Shown one piece after another: positions 42,272 to 53,947 of a stretch of 64,000 bases of DNA. The translations under genes were made by a program, and so were the position numbers. The stretch is taken from positions 1-64,000 of the forward strand of contig NC_051087.1 of assembly GCF_901709675.1 (NCBI RefSeq), in the 5' to 3' direction. Below the pieces are notes generated by a model. The model was not told where the DNA came from. It worked only from the letters and a program-made list of their open reading frames with translations, and did no database searches. Numbering within the stretch: the first letter of the stretch is position 1; each line of letters opens with the position of its first letter. This DNA comes from Syngnathus acus (Eukaryota; Chordata; Actinopteri; Syngnathiformes; Syngnathidae).

Positions 42272-44850
42272 TCAGATATAAAAGTGGTGCGCGGCCAGGT
42301 CGTCCATGAAAGGTCGCACCAGCGAGTCGGTGGCAAAGTAGAAGATGAGGCCGAAGGCGATGGAGATGGGCAACGCCGGCAGCGCTTTCTTGAAGATGGC
42401 CAGCAGCAACAGCGTCACGCACAGACCCTGAAACGCATGCACGCACGCACGCACACACACCTAAGCGGCAAGGCCTTCACCCGATGCGACCGGGCCGTCC
42501 TCTCCATTTGACGCCACACTCGCCAACTTTTCTCCAGTTTATGTCCAAGGGAGGTAGGTTGCGAACGACGGGCTTACGATCAAGATGGCGACAAAGCAGG
42601 CCACGGTGGTGTTCCAGTCGGCGCCGCTGGCCGCCGCTTTGCCCACCAGGACGCTGTAGAAGATGAAGTCGCCCAGGCCGAGTTTCACGCCACCTGCCGC
42701 CGCACGACACGCAAGCGCGCGTCACACACGTACACACACTCGGACCGAGGAGTGTCACGCGTCAGGCCACTCACGCTCCTCCTGCTCATCTTCCGTCGCA
42801 CCCTCGCTGCTCGGCTCCGCCTCCTCATCTGTCACACACGGCGCACCCTTAGCCACCGGGGCCACTTTGCGGCCAGCGGACGGGCCTCACCTGCCTCACG
42901 TCCCGGCTCGCCGTCCTCGGGACTCGCTGTCGCCACAGTCCACGCCATGGCGGCTGCGCACGCACACACACACACACACACACAGAGCAGCTGTCGTCAG
43001 CGACTCGTCGTAACGGGCGCCATAAAGTCACAAACGGGGCCACGCGACGTGGTCAGTCTAAGTTGAGTCTAAGTCCCGATGGTTGTCGAGGCGTTGAAAG
43101 AAAAGTCCCAAGTGAAGAGAAAAGGCCGGTCTTTGGAGCGTATTTTCAGTTATGTAAATTTTTATTTTTTTCTTCTTATCAGCAAATGTGGCCGTCCGAC
43201 TCACACGAGTAGATGAGGGCAGGGAAGATGGGCTCATTGCGCTCCTGCGCCGTTTCCACCAGCATCCTCAGCGGACCCTTTGGACTTAGGACGGCCACCA
43301 AGTCTGTCAGGGAGAGAGGCGGGGAGGGAGTTAGGCAGGTCCCGTGAGAAGGTGCCGCCCACCCAGCCAGCGCTCACCGTAGATGGAGACGGACGCCAGG
43401 ATGAGCCAGGCCGACCACTCGGGCAGGTACTTGACAAAGACGAGCGCCATGAGCGCGCTGACCACGATCAAGTAGGCCTGCTGCAGCGGCAGCGGACCCT
43501 TCCAATGGACGCAGGTCATGCCCACCGCACCAAAGTTCCAGATCAGCACGCCAGCCGTCGGGTAGTCCATGGCCACGTTGTAAGTCTTGAGCACCTCGCT
43601 GGTCGAGGAGAGGAGAGGAGCGAAGCGCGTCAGCCGTCCGTGTCCGCTTTCAATTCGCTGGGTTGCCAACCAATTCAATTAAGAAGGTCTTGAATCTTAA
43701 TCTTCCATTTGGGTCTGGTTGCGGAGGTTGCCATACCATTCGGATGCCATTCCCAGGGCGGATTCCAGGCGCCAATTCAATGACAGATTTTGGATTTGCC
43801 GTCGAGACTTGACAGAAGCCTTCCTTTTGTCTATTTTCATTGGGTGGCCGTTTGGTCGGCAACTCGGGTTCTAGAGAGCCAATTGTGCCGCCCGTTTTCC
43901 CTCACCCGCCCCACCCGATTCCAACGGTCGCCAGGGCTCTCCATCCAGAGCTTGCAGATCACTGAAATTGGGAAGCTTGAAAAACAAGCTGGAGGAGCGC
44001 ACGTGGCTCCCACAAAACAACGCCCCCCCCGGTGGCGCGGAGGGGAATCTATTCACGGATCTGCCGTCAAAGCGGAAGGAAGGAAGGAAGGCCAGCCAAC
44101 GGCCCTTCTCGACGGGCACGCAAGCGTCTCACCTGAGGTACATGAAGCTGAACCAGAAGAGCAGCAAGAGGGAAGACAGGATGAGCCAGCCGTGGATCAG
44201 CTGAAGAAGAGCAAAGATGGAGGCGACCGGCCGTGTCTGAAGGGGAGAGGAGCGAGGGAGGGCGCACCTTGTAGCAGCGGTACTTGTACAAGAAGACCAG
44301 GAAGACGGTCATGACCACAATGACGCTGCTCATGACGACGGCGTTCAGGACAGAGTTGAGGAGGCGCCGACCCACCGACGACGTGTTCTCCGTGAACGGC
44401 GTGTAAATGCTGCAGGCCAGAGCGGCGGGCTTAGTGATGTGGGGTGGGGTGGGCGGGTCGCTGCGGCGGCGCCTCACAGCTGCTGGTCCGTCTTGTCGCT
44501 GTAGAAGTGCACCGACTTGATGGTGGCGACCACCAGCAGCATGCACAGCGTGACGGGCACAAAGAGCATGATGACGTGCTTGGCGCCGTACTTGAGGCTC
44601 AGCTCCTCGTCATCGCCAGCCTGTGGGAGGGGGCAGGGGGGCGCGTTAGTGGCCCTGGTGTATGGCAGCAAACTTTCTTTCCCCGTCCATCCGTCTCAGT
44701 TGACTGCTCTGCAGAAAATGTACGCAAAACCATGCTTACCCTTTGGGACGGGCGCCGGTCCGGTCGGTAGGACGGCACCGCCGGATTCTCCGATTGGACG
44801 AGCGCCGTGCGCTCCGTGTAGGCGCTGTCCTCGCTGTCCGAGACGTTCAT
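42272..44850 (-). CDS. psen2: Presenilin-2, gamma-secretase catalytic subunit
   Basis: Ten exons: 44850-44740, 44620-44478, 44409-44268, 44200-44133, 43598-43378, 43303-43205, 42953-42891, 42828-42775, 42693-42578, 42427-42272. They encode 390 residues, against about 448 in human PSEN2. Presenilin is a nine-span aspartyl protease of ER and endosomal membranes that cuts Notch, APP and other type I stubs. Catalytic aspartates are in SIYDLVAVL (about D229) and [11 protein letters not shown] (about D309); the PAL motif is at about 356-358 in [10 protein letters not shown]; the C-terminus ends FYI. TM1 reads [19 protein letters not shown]. The stretches [14 protein letters not shown] and [11 protein letters not shown] favour PSEN2 over PSEN1. 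The N-terminal tail and the cytosolic loop are both short. Start is the first ATG of a 111-nt exon, giving an acidic tail ([17 protein letters not shown]). Confidence 0.95.
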
Positions 44851-46357
44851 GGCTGCGGCCGCGACCGACTCCGCCTGAAAACACGAGTGTCTGACTTGAG
44901 AGGCCCCCTGGAGGCCAACAACCGTAAGAGCGCGTGGGAGAGAGGCGCGGCGGGCCATTGGTCGGCGGCGAATGCGGCAGCCAACAGTTTTGTTCAGCCG
45001 TTCCTCACCTTGTTGAATTTGAAAGGTCCTGAAACACTGCCAATTTCAGCCTCTCGATATGTGAAGTCCTTTCAAATTTCAAAGTATATCACTCTTTTGG
45101 AGAACAAAAAAACACGTCGCAGAAAATCCAGTTTTACCCTGATAGGGAACTTCTTCTGTTGAGGTTTTTCTTTTTTTATGCACATTTTGAAAAAAAGTTT
45201 CAAAGAAAGAATCGCGCGCGCGCTGGCATGCTTGGAGAACACCCGGACGGAGAGAGACGCTTGACACGCGCACAATCGCTTTTGTCACAGTTGGGGACCG
45301 CAGACATTTGAGCAGCGGGGTTGCCCGAGTCCGCTTTTTTGAGTCCGGTTGCCCGTTTTGAGGAGCATCCCCGCTCCTACACACCGGATTGGAATTTTGG
45401 ACCAAGTGCATTGCCGCAGAGATGCTTCTGAAGCCGGCTGGGTGCGGGCTCTCCCGGACCGGACAGTGAAGCAACAAGCAAACCCCGGGAGAACAACACG
45501 TACGACCCGGACCGACGTCATCTCTATAATATTCCACAGTCGCGACTCCCGGTGGCCGAGAAGAGCAAAGCACGTTGAATCAGAGATCGCTCTGTCCAAA
45601 ATGTTTCGTTCTTTACATGAAGTCGTTTTTCTTTTCATGTACTATATCGAGAGCTTCTGTACCTTTTTGAAGCACGAGAATGGGCTCTTGAGGTAGGGGG
45701 ACAAGTCGTACGGAAGTGAACTTTGACGGAAAACGCACAGGTTTTTCACAAACAAGGTTCAAATATCTGTTTTTTTTCTGGTTGTAAAAAGCCACTAGTT
45801 AGTTGTACGAGAACCGAAGTCATCCCTTGGCGAGCCGCGTGCAACACGACACGACGCGCACGTTCACTACCCCGCTCGACCTCGCCACGCACGCTGTTTT
45901 GAAAACGGTTTAACCTCAGTCAGTTTTTTACCTGATTTGTTGAGCAAAGAAACCCGAGCGAGCGAGAGAGCGAGCGGCGTACTCACAACCCGGAAGTCGC
46001 AACCTGGAAGCCAACAATCAGTCAGCCAGCTGATCACAAGCCATGTGATTGTCGTGACGTCACGTCTCCTCGCTTCTCAGCGAAGCACCAGCGCGCGTGC
46101 GCACACATGGATCACAAACATGAAAATAGGATTGGCCTGTTACGCTTTGTTTTATTTTACTGCAAAGCAAATCGTCTCGTGACGGGCGCCGGCCAGGTTG
46201 GGGACAAATCCAAAACATCTCCAGTCAGTTGCAATGACATTTGAACGAGGACTAGCGTTTCATCATGGAGTCGAGTGGGAAAAAAATGAAATGAAAATGA
46301 AAAATGAAATTCCACACGACCGACACCATCCTTGCGCGTTTCCCCGGAGCGTCGTGG
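44851..46357. other. psen2 upstream region and NCX 3' UTR
   Basis: psen2 probably has a non-coding first exon, because an acceptor-like TTTTCAG lies at 44876, just before the coding start. A likely poly(A) signal of the NCX gene (minus AATAAA, 46151-46156) lies 200 bases after its stop. No other coding sequence is visible, and open frames here have no family resemblance. Confidence 0.55.
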
Positions 46358-47290
46358 TTAGAAGCCCGGGATGTGGCAGTAGGCCTCGAGCGACGACAAG
46401 ACAATGTACATCAACCACAGGCTAAAAAAGAGGCCAGCGGTGGCCGTCTTAGCGAGCGGCGGTCCGCCCAGTTCTCCGCCGATCTCGGGTCGGCGCCGAT
46501 AAATGAGGACGGCGATGCAGACGAAGGCAAAGATGGTGAAAAGGGTGACGGAGAAGGCCAGGGTTCCCGGGTCCACCCTGAACACCTGGTTTTGGGTGCG
46601 GTGGTAGATGGCGGCGATGGACCAGGCCACGCCGATGCCCAGGAACACATTGACGGCGTTGCTCCCCGTCACGTTGCCGATGGAGGCGTCGGCGTACTGG
46701 TCTTGGGTGGCCGCCACCTTGCTGGCGAAGGTATCTGGGCCAGGCGGGAGGGAGACGGTGTGAAGAATGCTCGAGGCGGGCATATGGGCGGGCCACGACC
46801 TACCTGGCACCGACGTGCCCAGGGCTACAAAGACCACGGCCGTGACCGAGTCCTTCAGACCCACCGTGCAGCCAAAGTGCGACGCCAGGTCCCCGATGAA
46901 GGCCGTCAGGATACCGATGACGGCGATGGAGACCACAAAGCACGCCCGGCCGTTCCAGTAGTCGGGGGGCGGGACCAGCGCAAACAGCAGCTTCCAGAAG
47001 ACGCTCAGGAAATGCGTCATGTAGTCCAGGGCAGAGGGCGGCTCCTCGCTGTCCTCGCCTAGACAGTGGGAGATTGGACAAAAGGTTGTGGGGACGGGAC
47101 GGATTGTTTTGCTGACACGCTGGCTGGCTGGCTGGCTAGTGCTGCCTTTTTTTTTTTTTTTTCTGCCTGGGTGGGTGGACTCGTTCACCTCCGCCGATTG
47201 TGATGGCCTCCACAAATTGCTCTCTCCACGGCGTCGTTCGCACTAGCACGGCCAGTCTGGTCTTCTTCAGGACCTTGTCCACCGCGCTCT

Positions 47291-47357
<67 letters not shown>

Positions 47358-49499
47358 CAACAGCCATTGAACAATTGTCTGACTTTTGATTCGGTAAGCC
47401 GCAGAAGAGTCGGCCGACTCGTTTGTGCGTTTCACGCCAGAGGCTTTCATGCGTGCAGCACCTTAAACTCGTACGATTCCTCAATGACGACTTCCAATTT
47501 GGCGTGTTCGCCTAACGTGGGCCGACACGCCCGTGCGTTACGTCGCTCCTCTTCCTCTTTTGTCCCCAAGTCCTCGGATTCATCTGAGAGACACACGCTT
47601 GCGCTGAGAGGCCGCCGGCTCGACGGCCGGACGGAGGGACAAACGGTACCTGAGATGGTGATAACGGAAGAGGGGTTCTGTTGTTCTTGGAGCTTTCTGT
47701 AGCCCGGGTCTTTTCCTGCCAGATGGCGATAAGGTGGTGAGAAGAAGGCGAGAACACGGATGGCCATGACAAGACAAAAGACACGTGGAGATCGGCGCCA
47801 GCGGGAGGAGCAGCCAGGGGCCACCAATAGTGTCTGCCTTGTGATGCCCTTCCGAGGTGACCCACCTGTGAGCAGGAATCCACCTAAAGACAAAAGGCAA
47901 TGAATGGGAAAAAAAAAGTGGCAAAGAAAGCAACTTCTTGAAGCAGACCCGCTGAGGAAACAAAAAAAAAAAAGAAGATGGACACACAAAGGCATCGACA
48001 GGGTCTTCAGTCCCAGTCCTCAGGATCCATTTTCTGGCCACCGAGGACCAGGACCTCCGAATTAAGCTCAGCGCTTGGACGAGGTTGAGATGGCATTTAT
48101 GCCGCAGCCGGCGCCGCACCTTTGCTGCCGCCGCTCATCTCCAGCAGACGCGGCTCGCCCATCTCCACCCAAAACGTTTTGTTCTTCTCGTACTCTTCGT
48201 CATCGATGATGTTGATGCGAAGCGTTTGACTGAAACGCAAACATGGAGCGGAATGACGGAGGTCGGCGGAATGACGGAGGTCGGCGGGTGACGCGCTAGC
48301 TAGCAAGCTCCCTCCCTCCCTCGATCACTCACTCACCAGATCTGCTCGTCGTCAAACTCCAGCACGCCGTGAGTGTCCTCAAAGTCTCGGCCGCCCCCTT
48401 TAGCTGTGCCCTCGACGGTTCTGTACGGCACGGCCACCGCCCCGCGAGCCCCGGAGGTCCGGACCACCATGACCTCCATGGCGCCGACGCTCTCGCTCAC
48501 CGTCACCGTGGGCTCCTCAAAGGCGAAGACCCCCGCACGGTCATCGTCAGAGACGGTGACGTTGCGGGCCGAGGAGCCGTGCCCGTCTGACGCCTCGCTG
48601 CCGCCGTGCCCGTCCGTCACCTTCTCCCGCTGCGTGGACAGCTCCCGCTCAGTCTCCTGGGCCAGACGTCTGGCTGCCAAATGCGCCGTTTGGACTTTGT
48701 CGGGCTCCCCCTCGGTCTCGACGATCACCCCCCGGCGCCGCCCGGCTCGGTAGCGCTTGTACACGTACTTGTAGAAGAGGAGGCGGCGGTCGGCCACGTA
48801 GGCAAAGCTGACGCAAAGGGGAAAGAAGAGCAGCGTGAGGAGCCCCTCCCAAATCTCCACCACGCCTGGAGAGAAGTAGGCCAGGATGAGGTAGAGCCAC
48901 GTGTAGGCGAAGACGCTCCAGGCGGCCGTGACGAAAAAGACCCGCAGGTGCTTGACCCGCCGCGTCTGTCCGTCGGGGATGACATAGACGCACAGGCCGA
49001 TGATGACAAACATGTTGAAGGCGGCGCTTCCCACGATGGTGTTGGGCCCCAGTTCGCCGGCGTCAAAGTTGTGACCGCAGATCTCCACCACCGAGAGCAG
49101 GATTTCCGGAGCCGACGAGCCCAGCGCCATGAGGGTCAGGTTGGACACCGTCTCGTTCCACACGCGCACCGTGGCCGTCAACCTTTCCCCGTTGGCTTTT
49201 TTGACCACAACCTGTCGCTCTTGGGACGTGATGACCTCGATGGACGCCATGAAGCGGTCGGCAATGACGGACACGCCAAGGAACATGTACGCTAAGGCCA
49301 TGAAATAAACGGCGGCCCTGGCCACGCGCTCCGCCGGGCCGGGGTCTTCCGGTCGCCACGGCGACAAGATGACGCCGTCCTTGCAATCGGTGCCGCCGCC
49401 GCATTTGCTGCGGTTGCGGGCGGCTGAACTCCCCGCCGGCCCGACGTGGGCCGAGAGCAGGGCCAGCAAAACGAGCGAGGCTCCGGATCCGCCGCACAT
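46358..49499 (-). CDS. Sodium/calcium exchanger (SLC8/NCX) lacking the CBD1 domain
   Basis: Eight exons: 49499-48337, 48229-48120, 47883-47866, 47715-47650, 47583-47462, 47288-47189, 47058-46804, 46734-46358. They join in frame into 736 residues; vertebrate NCX proteins are usually 920-970. NCX moves 3 Na+ against 1 Ca2+ across the plasma membrane. The signal-like N-terminus is followed by TM1-5 with the alpha-1 repeat (NLTLMALGSSAPEILLSVVE) and, near the C-terminus, alpha-2 (FVALGTSVP, then DTFASKVAATQDQYADASIG, and GSNAVNVFLGIGVAW). It ends SLEAYCHIPGF. The XIP-like start of the loop (YKRYRAGRRRG) is followed after about 60 residues by CBD2 (DDDRAGVFAFEE ... IIDDEEYEKNKTFWVEMGEPR). The first Calx-beta domain is absent inside one uninterrupted exon. 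The 18-nt and 66-nt exons match the alternatively spliced region of the family. Paralogue (NCX1, 2, 3 or 4) is not resolved. Confidence 0.93.
47291..47356 (+). repeat. (CA)n microsatellite
   Basis: About 33 CA units directly upstream (minus strand) of the exon at 47288-47189 of the NCX gene. The GT repeat runs into the splice acceptor. Confidence 0.97.
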
Positions 49500-50651
49500 G
49501 GTAGGCCCCTCTGCTCACCTGCCGAACGCAAAGACGCATTGCAAAAATGGCTCGTTATTGCACAACAAACACTGGGAGAATCAAACATTAGTCAAATTTG
49601 GCGGTGGGGCCGGCAGCGGCGCCGTCAAAATGGTCCCTCCGCCGGCCGCAACCATATCAGCTGACGGGGTCGACTCAGCCGTCGTCCCAGCAACGGCCAG
49701 CCGCTTGCCGTTCCTTCTCGGTGCCGTTTTGCCAGCTTGGAATTAGTTGCTGAGCCGAGTGTTTTCTCTATTAGTCTATCAATTGGTTGGCTTACCTTCA
49801 GAATTTCTTCCCAGGAGCAAAAGCGGCCTCACTAAGAACGAAGAGAAGATGCGAAGGGGGCAAGACGTCGACGGGGACTGACGCGGGCCGCTGGCCAGAC
49901 ACGCCGGTGATGTCACCAGGCGGAGAACTCCCGCCCACATTTGTCACTTCCAGAAGCTCAAACTCCAATCCAAACGATTTATTATCGTTTAGGCCAGGCC
50001 GGAGCAGACCAAAGGAGGAGTGCCGGTGAGAACCTCTGCGTTTGCGCCGGGGTGGGTCGGTGGGGGGCGTGATGAGCTCTCCTAAGTGGGGAGATAAAGT
50101 TCTAAAGACGGCTGCCGAGCGACGGGCTTATCAGTGCGCGGCTGGCCGACCGGCACCAAAGAAGGTAACGGACGAGCTGACAAGTTTCCCAGGTTCGGAA
50201 TAGCGGCTAACGCTAGAGAGTCACGCGACCTTGGCCGACCTCAGCTCGGAGATGCCGACGGGAAGCGCCCGCCTGTTTGCCAGACGGAGCGTCGTCGGCG
50301 GGCGTATCCAGAGGGGCCGCTGGCTAGCCCATACCGGTACGAGGGCCGGACTCTGGCGTGCGCGACGATACCGAGTGAGCGACGCGTATCCTTGGTACTT
50401 TTGAGAGACGCAAAGGGATGACAGATAGCTTGCAAGGGAAGACCTACTTTTGCCCAAAATGTGAGCCCAAAGTGGGTGCGTTTGAAGCCGCCCGCCACGA
50501 TTCAAATGCGTTAACGCTAGCGCTCAGAGCATGGCACCTTGTCGACCCACTTGAAAATGTCGTTTTATTTCCAACGTGTTGAAATGGGAAATGCTTGAGT
50601 GCACGGGGGATTGGAATTGGATTCGTCTTCCCTTTGGCGCCAATGAGCCCA
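49500..50651. other. Spacer between the NCX gene and slc22a7
   Basis: NCX 5' region and slc22a7 3' UTR. A slc22a7 poly(A) candidate (minus AATAAA, 50564-50569) lies 85 bases after its stop. No coding or RNA feature is recognised. Confidence 0.55.
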
Positions 50652-53074
50652 TCAAAATGGCCCATCGTTGGCCACTTGCATCGCTCTCGCAATGCGCTCA
50701 TCGGCCAGGGGCGCGCCGCGGGCGCTCATCTCCAGACCGTCGGAGAGCTCGCCGGGCTCCGACTTCCTGTGCCTGAAGAACGAGAAAAGGACTCGCGTCA
50801 ATGTGCGTTGCCGCCTTTTGACGCAGGGGGGGCGCTACTGGCTTTTGGCCGCCTACCTTCCCTCCTCAATGTCCAGAACGTTCTCGGGCAGGCGCACGTC
50901 CAGCGTCTCGGGCAGCAGGAAGACGAGCCCGCCGCCGAGTATCCCCGTGGCGGAGAAGACGAGCGGCGGCAGGAAGAGCCAGGCGTCCTCCAGCAGCGCG
51001 ATCATCGGGGCCACCGAGCTCCCGATGCGACCCAGACACGACGTGTAACCCATGCCACACTGCCTGTCCAACAAAACCGGCCCGCTTTAGCTCGCTAACG
51101 TGGCTAAAGGAGTGGCAAACACCGAAGATAACACCGTGCTAGCGAGAAAGCGACAGAAAGCGTTCTTTTCCCCCCTAATTGTCACGAGCGCGTCGACGTA
51201 AAGCCGAGCCGGCCGACTCCGGTGACTGCGTTACCGAAGGACAGTGGGGAAAAGCTCGGCCGAGTAGAGGAAGGCGGTGGTGAACGCCGCCTCAGAGAAG
51301 CCCTTGGCCACCACGGCCACGCAGGTCCGAAGCACGGCCAAGTCTGGAAGACAAAGACAAAATGAAAGGCGCCCCAGGCCTGCCTGGGCTCATTTTGGTG
51401 GGCGCGGTCGCTCACCCAGTGGGACGGCCGCATTGATGGCTATGAGCGCACCCGTGGCCATCAGAAAGCCCGCCTGACCGTTGCGCCGCCCCATTTGGTC
51501 CAGAACAAAGTAGGCCAGAACTTTAGCGGGCACTTCAATGGCACCGTAGATGAACTGCGTGAGGTAGATGTTGACGCCCAAGCCCGAGATCCTGAAGCTG
51601 ATGCCGTAGTACAGGAGGGCCACGGAAAACCAGGAGAATCCCGAGACCAGCGTGATCTTCCTCAGCCGGGGCGTCTTGAGCAGGTCCAGGTAGGAATGAG
51701 TCTCATCGGCCGCGTCGGAAACCGCCGCCTTCTCCAAGATCTGCGACCACATTTTCTTTCATCCGAGACCTGTGCCGGAAGCGTGCGTGGGAAGTGTGTG
51801 CGTGGCGATGTCTACCTCGGGCTGGAGTCTGGCGCCATTCTTCCGGTTCATCTTGGCACAGCGCAGCAGGCAGTCGCGGGCCTCGGCGGTCCTGCCGTTG
51901 GCGAGCAGCCAACGTGCCGACTCGGGCAGCCACCTGGACAGGGACGGTTAGGGTGGCCGGGGGTTAACAGCTGCCCATCCTGACCTGACCTACCAGCAGC
52001 CGAGCAAAGCCAGTAGGCACGGCGCCGTTACCGCCAGCATCAAGTGGCGCCAGTCTCGGATGGCATACGCCAGCAGCGCCAGCAGCATGTTGCCCGCACT
52101 CCACGACAGACTGATGAGCGTGCCCGTCAAGGTGCGATGCTTCACGTCCGTCCACTCCACGCCTGTGGGGGGGGGCAGGCTGGCGCTTTATGCTCCGGCC
52201 CCTTGGGTCAACGCGGGTGTCACTCACCCAGAACCGTGCCGATGATGGACATGCCGCTCAGAGTCACGCCGGTCAGCGCACGCGACACGGCGAACATGGC
52301 GTATGAGCTGGCGAAGGCCGAGGTGGCGCCCAGCAGGGTGGCGCCCAACAAAGCTGCTACCAGCATCGACTTTCGGCCGAACCTGCGCACACCACCACCG
52401 CCGCCGAGAGGAACCTTTAATCTCCACAAAGGCCCCCGTTTTGTCCCGTCCCAAAGACCTAGTGGCTGCTAAAGGCCGTGTTGCCTCCGAGGACGACGGG
52501 GCTGGGCCAGGCGTGATGGATTTGTCTCAACAATCGGGTCGGAGTGCGCCGAGTGACAAACGAGGGAGTGGCACTACGTCAGACTTTCTCCAGACTGCCG
52601 GGACCTGGCCACAGCACAAAGAGCGCTCACCCGGCCGGCGCCGGCCCTCCCCCAGCACCCGCATTCCGGGAAGACGGACTTGACAGAGCGTGGAAAAAAG
52701 GCGTGGGTCCGTCAAATTTCTCGCCCGCTTCCTTATTTCCACGCTCATTTACAGGAGTCGTGCTTAATGAGGGAAAAGACCGGCGGCTGGCTGGTCCCGC
52801 CTGCGAACTCACTTGTCGGAGAGATAACCAAACAGGACGGCGCCAAAAGTGACACCCAGGAAGAAATAGGTGGCAAGCGCCTGGTTCAGTCTTCGGTCCT
52901 CGCACACCAGGTCCCACTGCAGGCACACAGACAAAACAAGAGACTTGATCCGGATGCGCTCACCACCCTAACCCAACTCCATCCAGAACTGAGTGAGAGT
53001 TTGCATAGCCACCCGCATGCATAGCCACCCGCATGCATAGCCACCCGCATAGCCTCAAGACTTGATTGAAGCCA

Positions 53075-53109
<35 letters not shown>

Positions 53110-53947
53110 CCAGCTCAGTGGCCTAGTGGTAGAGTGTCCGCCCTGAGACTGGAAGGTTGTGGGTTCAAACCCCGGCCGGGTCATACCAAAGACTATAAAA
53201 ATGGGACCCATTGCCTCCCTGCTTGGCACTCAGCATTAAGGGTTGGAATTGGGGGGTTAGATCACCAACTGATTCCCGAGCGCGGCACCGCTGCTGCTCA
53301 CTGCTCCCCTCTCCCCCAGGGGATGGATTAAAATCACATGGGGATGGGTTAAATGCAGAGGACAAATTTCACCACACCCAGGTGTGTGTGTGACGATCAT
53401 TGGGACTTTAATCTTTAATTTTTTTTTAATCTTTAATTAAAACTTGATCAAGTGCTGATCCGAACCTGGACTTGGTCAAGACTTGATCAAGTCCTGATCC
53501 AGACCTGGTCTACGCTTGTGCAAGGGAAAAAAATAAATAAAATCAAACAAGCAATAAAGTCTTCCCGGAGCACAGGTTTCGGGGGAACGTGGCCTTACAC
53601 GGATGGGGTGGGATCAAAGCAGCACTCACCTCGGTGGCAGTGGTAGAGGCGAACTCGGAGCGGTCGTAGATGTAGCCGTGAGGGCAAAGGCCGGTGCGGT
53701 TGTGCCGCCCGCTCAGGTTTCCACTCGTCGAGCCATCGTCGATGGTGCACGAGCTGCGGGCGTCCGCTGGGCTCCAGTCCGGGGGCCCCGGCCCGGGGGC
53801 GCAGTGGTGGGCGGGCGTTGCCGACACAAAGTTGTGCAGCAGGAAGTGGAGTGGCAGGATGGCCCGCGGGAGGCAAAGGATGCTCAGAACTAAGAGCTGG
53901 AAGGTGGAGAAGCCGCCGACGTCGTCCAGGATTTCCTCAAACCTCAT
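50652..53947 (-). CDS. slc22a7: Solute carrier family 22 member 7-like organic anion transporter (OAT2)
   Basis: Nine exons: 53947-53630, 52916-52813, 52382-52228, 52162-51994, 51933-51816, 51740-51416, 51343-51235, 51063-50857, 50772-50652. They encode 541 residues (human SLC22A7 about 548). It is a twelve-span major-facilitator transporter for organic anions at the plasma membrane of liver and kidney cells. Seen in order: [13 protein letters not shown] start, TM1, a large extracellular loop with cysteines and N-X-S/T sites, the [18 protein letters not shown] junction, the MFS signature [61 protein letters not shown] and [19 protein letters not shown]. The C-terminal tail is hydrophilic. The closest remembered match is SLC22A7; other OATs are possible but less similar at the N-terminus. 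Confidence 0.93.
53074..53107 (+). repeat. Poly(A) run
   Basis: About 33 A residues directly before the SINE head in slc22a7 intron 1; possibly the tail of an older insertion used as target. Confidence 0.95.
53108..53436 (+). mobile_element. tRNA-derived SINE (second family), sense
   Basis: The tRNA-like head contains an A-box-like GGCCTAGTGGTAGAG and B-box GGGTTCAAACCCC. The body has GGACCCATTGCCTCCCTGC and CTGCTCACTGCTCCCCTCTC, and the 3' end is ATTGGGACTTTAATC with short TCTTTAA repeats. A near-identical copy lies in inverse orientation at 56405-56702. Confidence 0.93.

Noticed and set aside
46304-47062. 252-codon plus-strand open frame
   Set aside because: Exact antisense shadow of the last two NCX exons, whose minus-strand reading is clearly conserved.
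53120-53190. Possible tRNA gene with A- and B-box-like motifs
   Set aside because: It is the head of a SINE: a second copy with the same body lies at 56405-56702, and no proper acceptor stem is seen.
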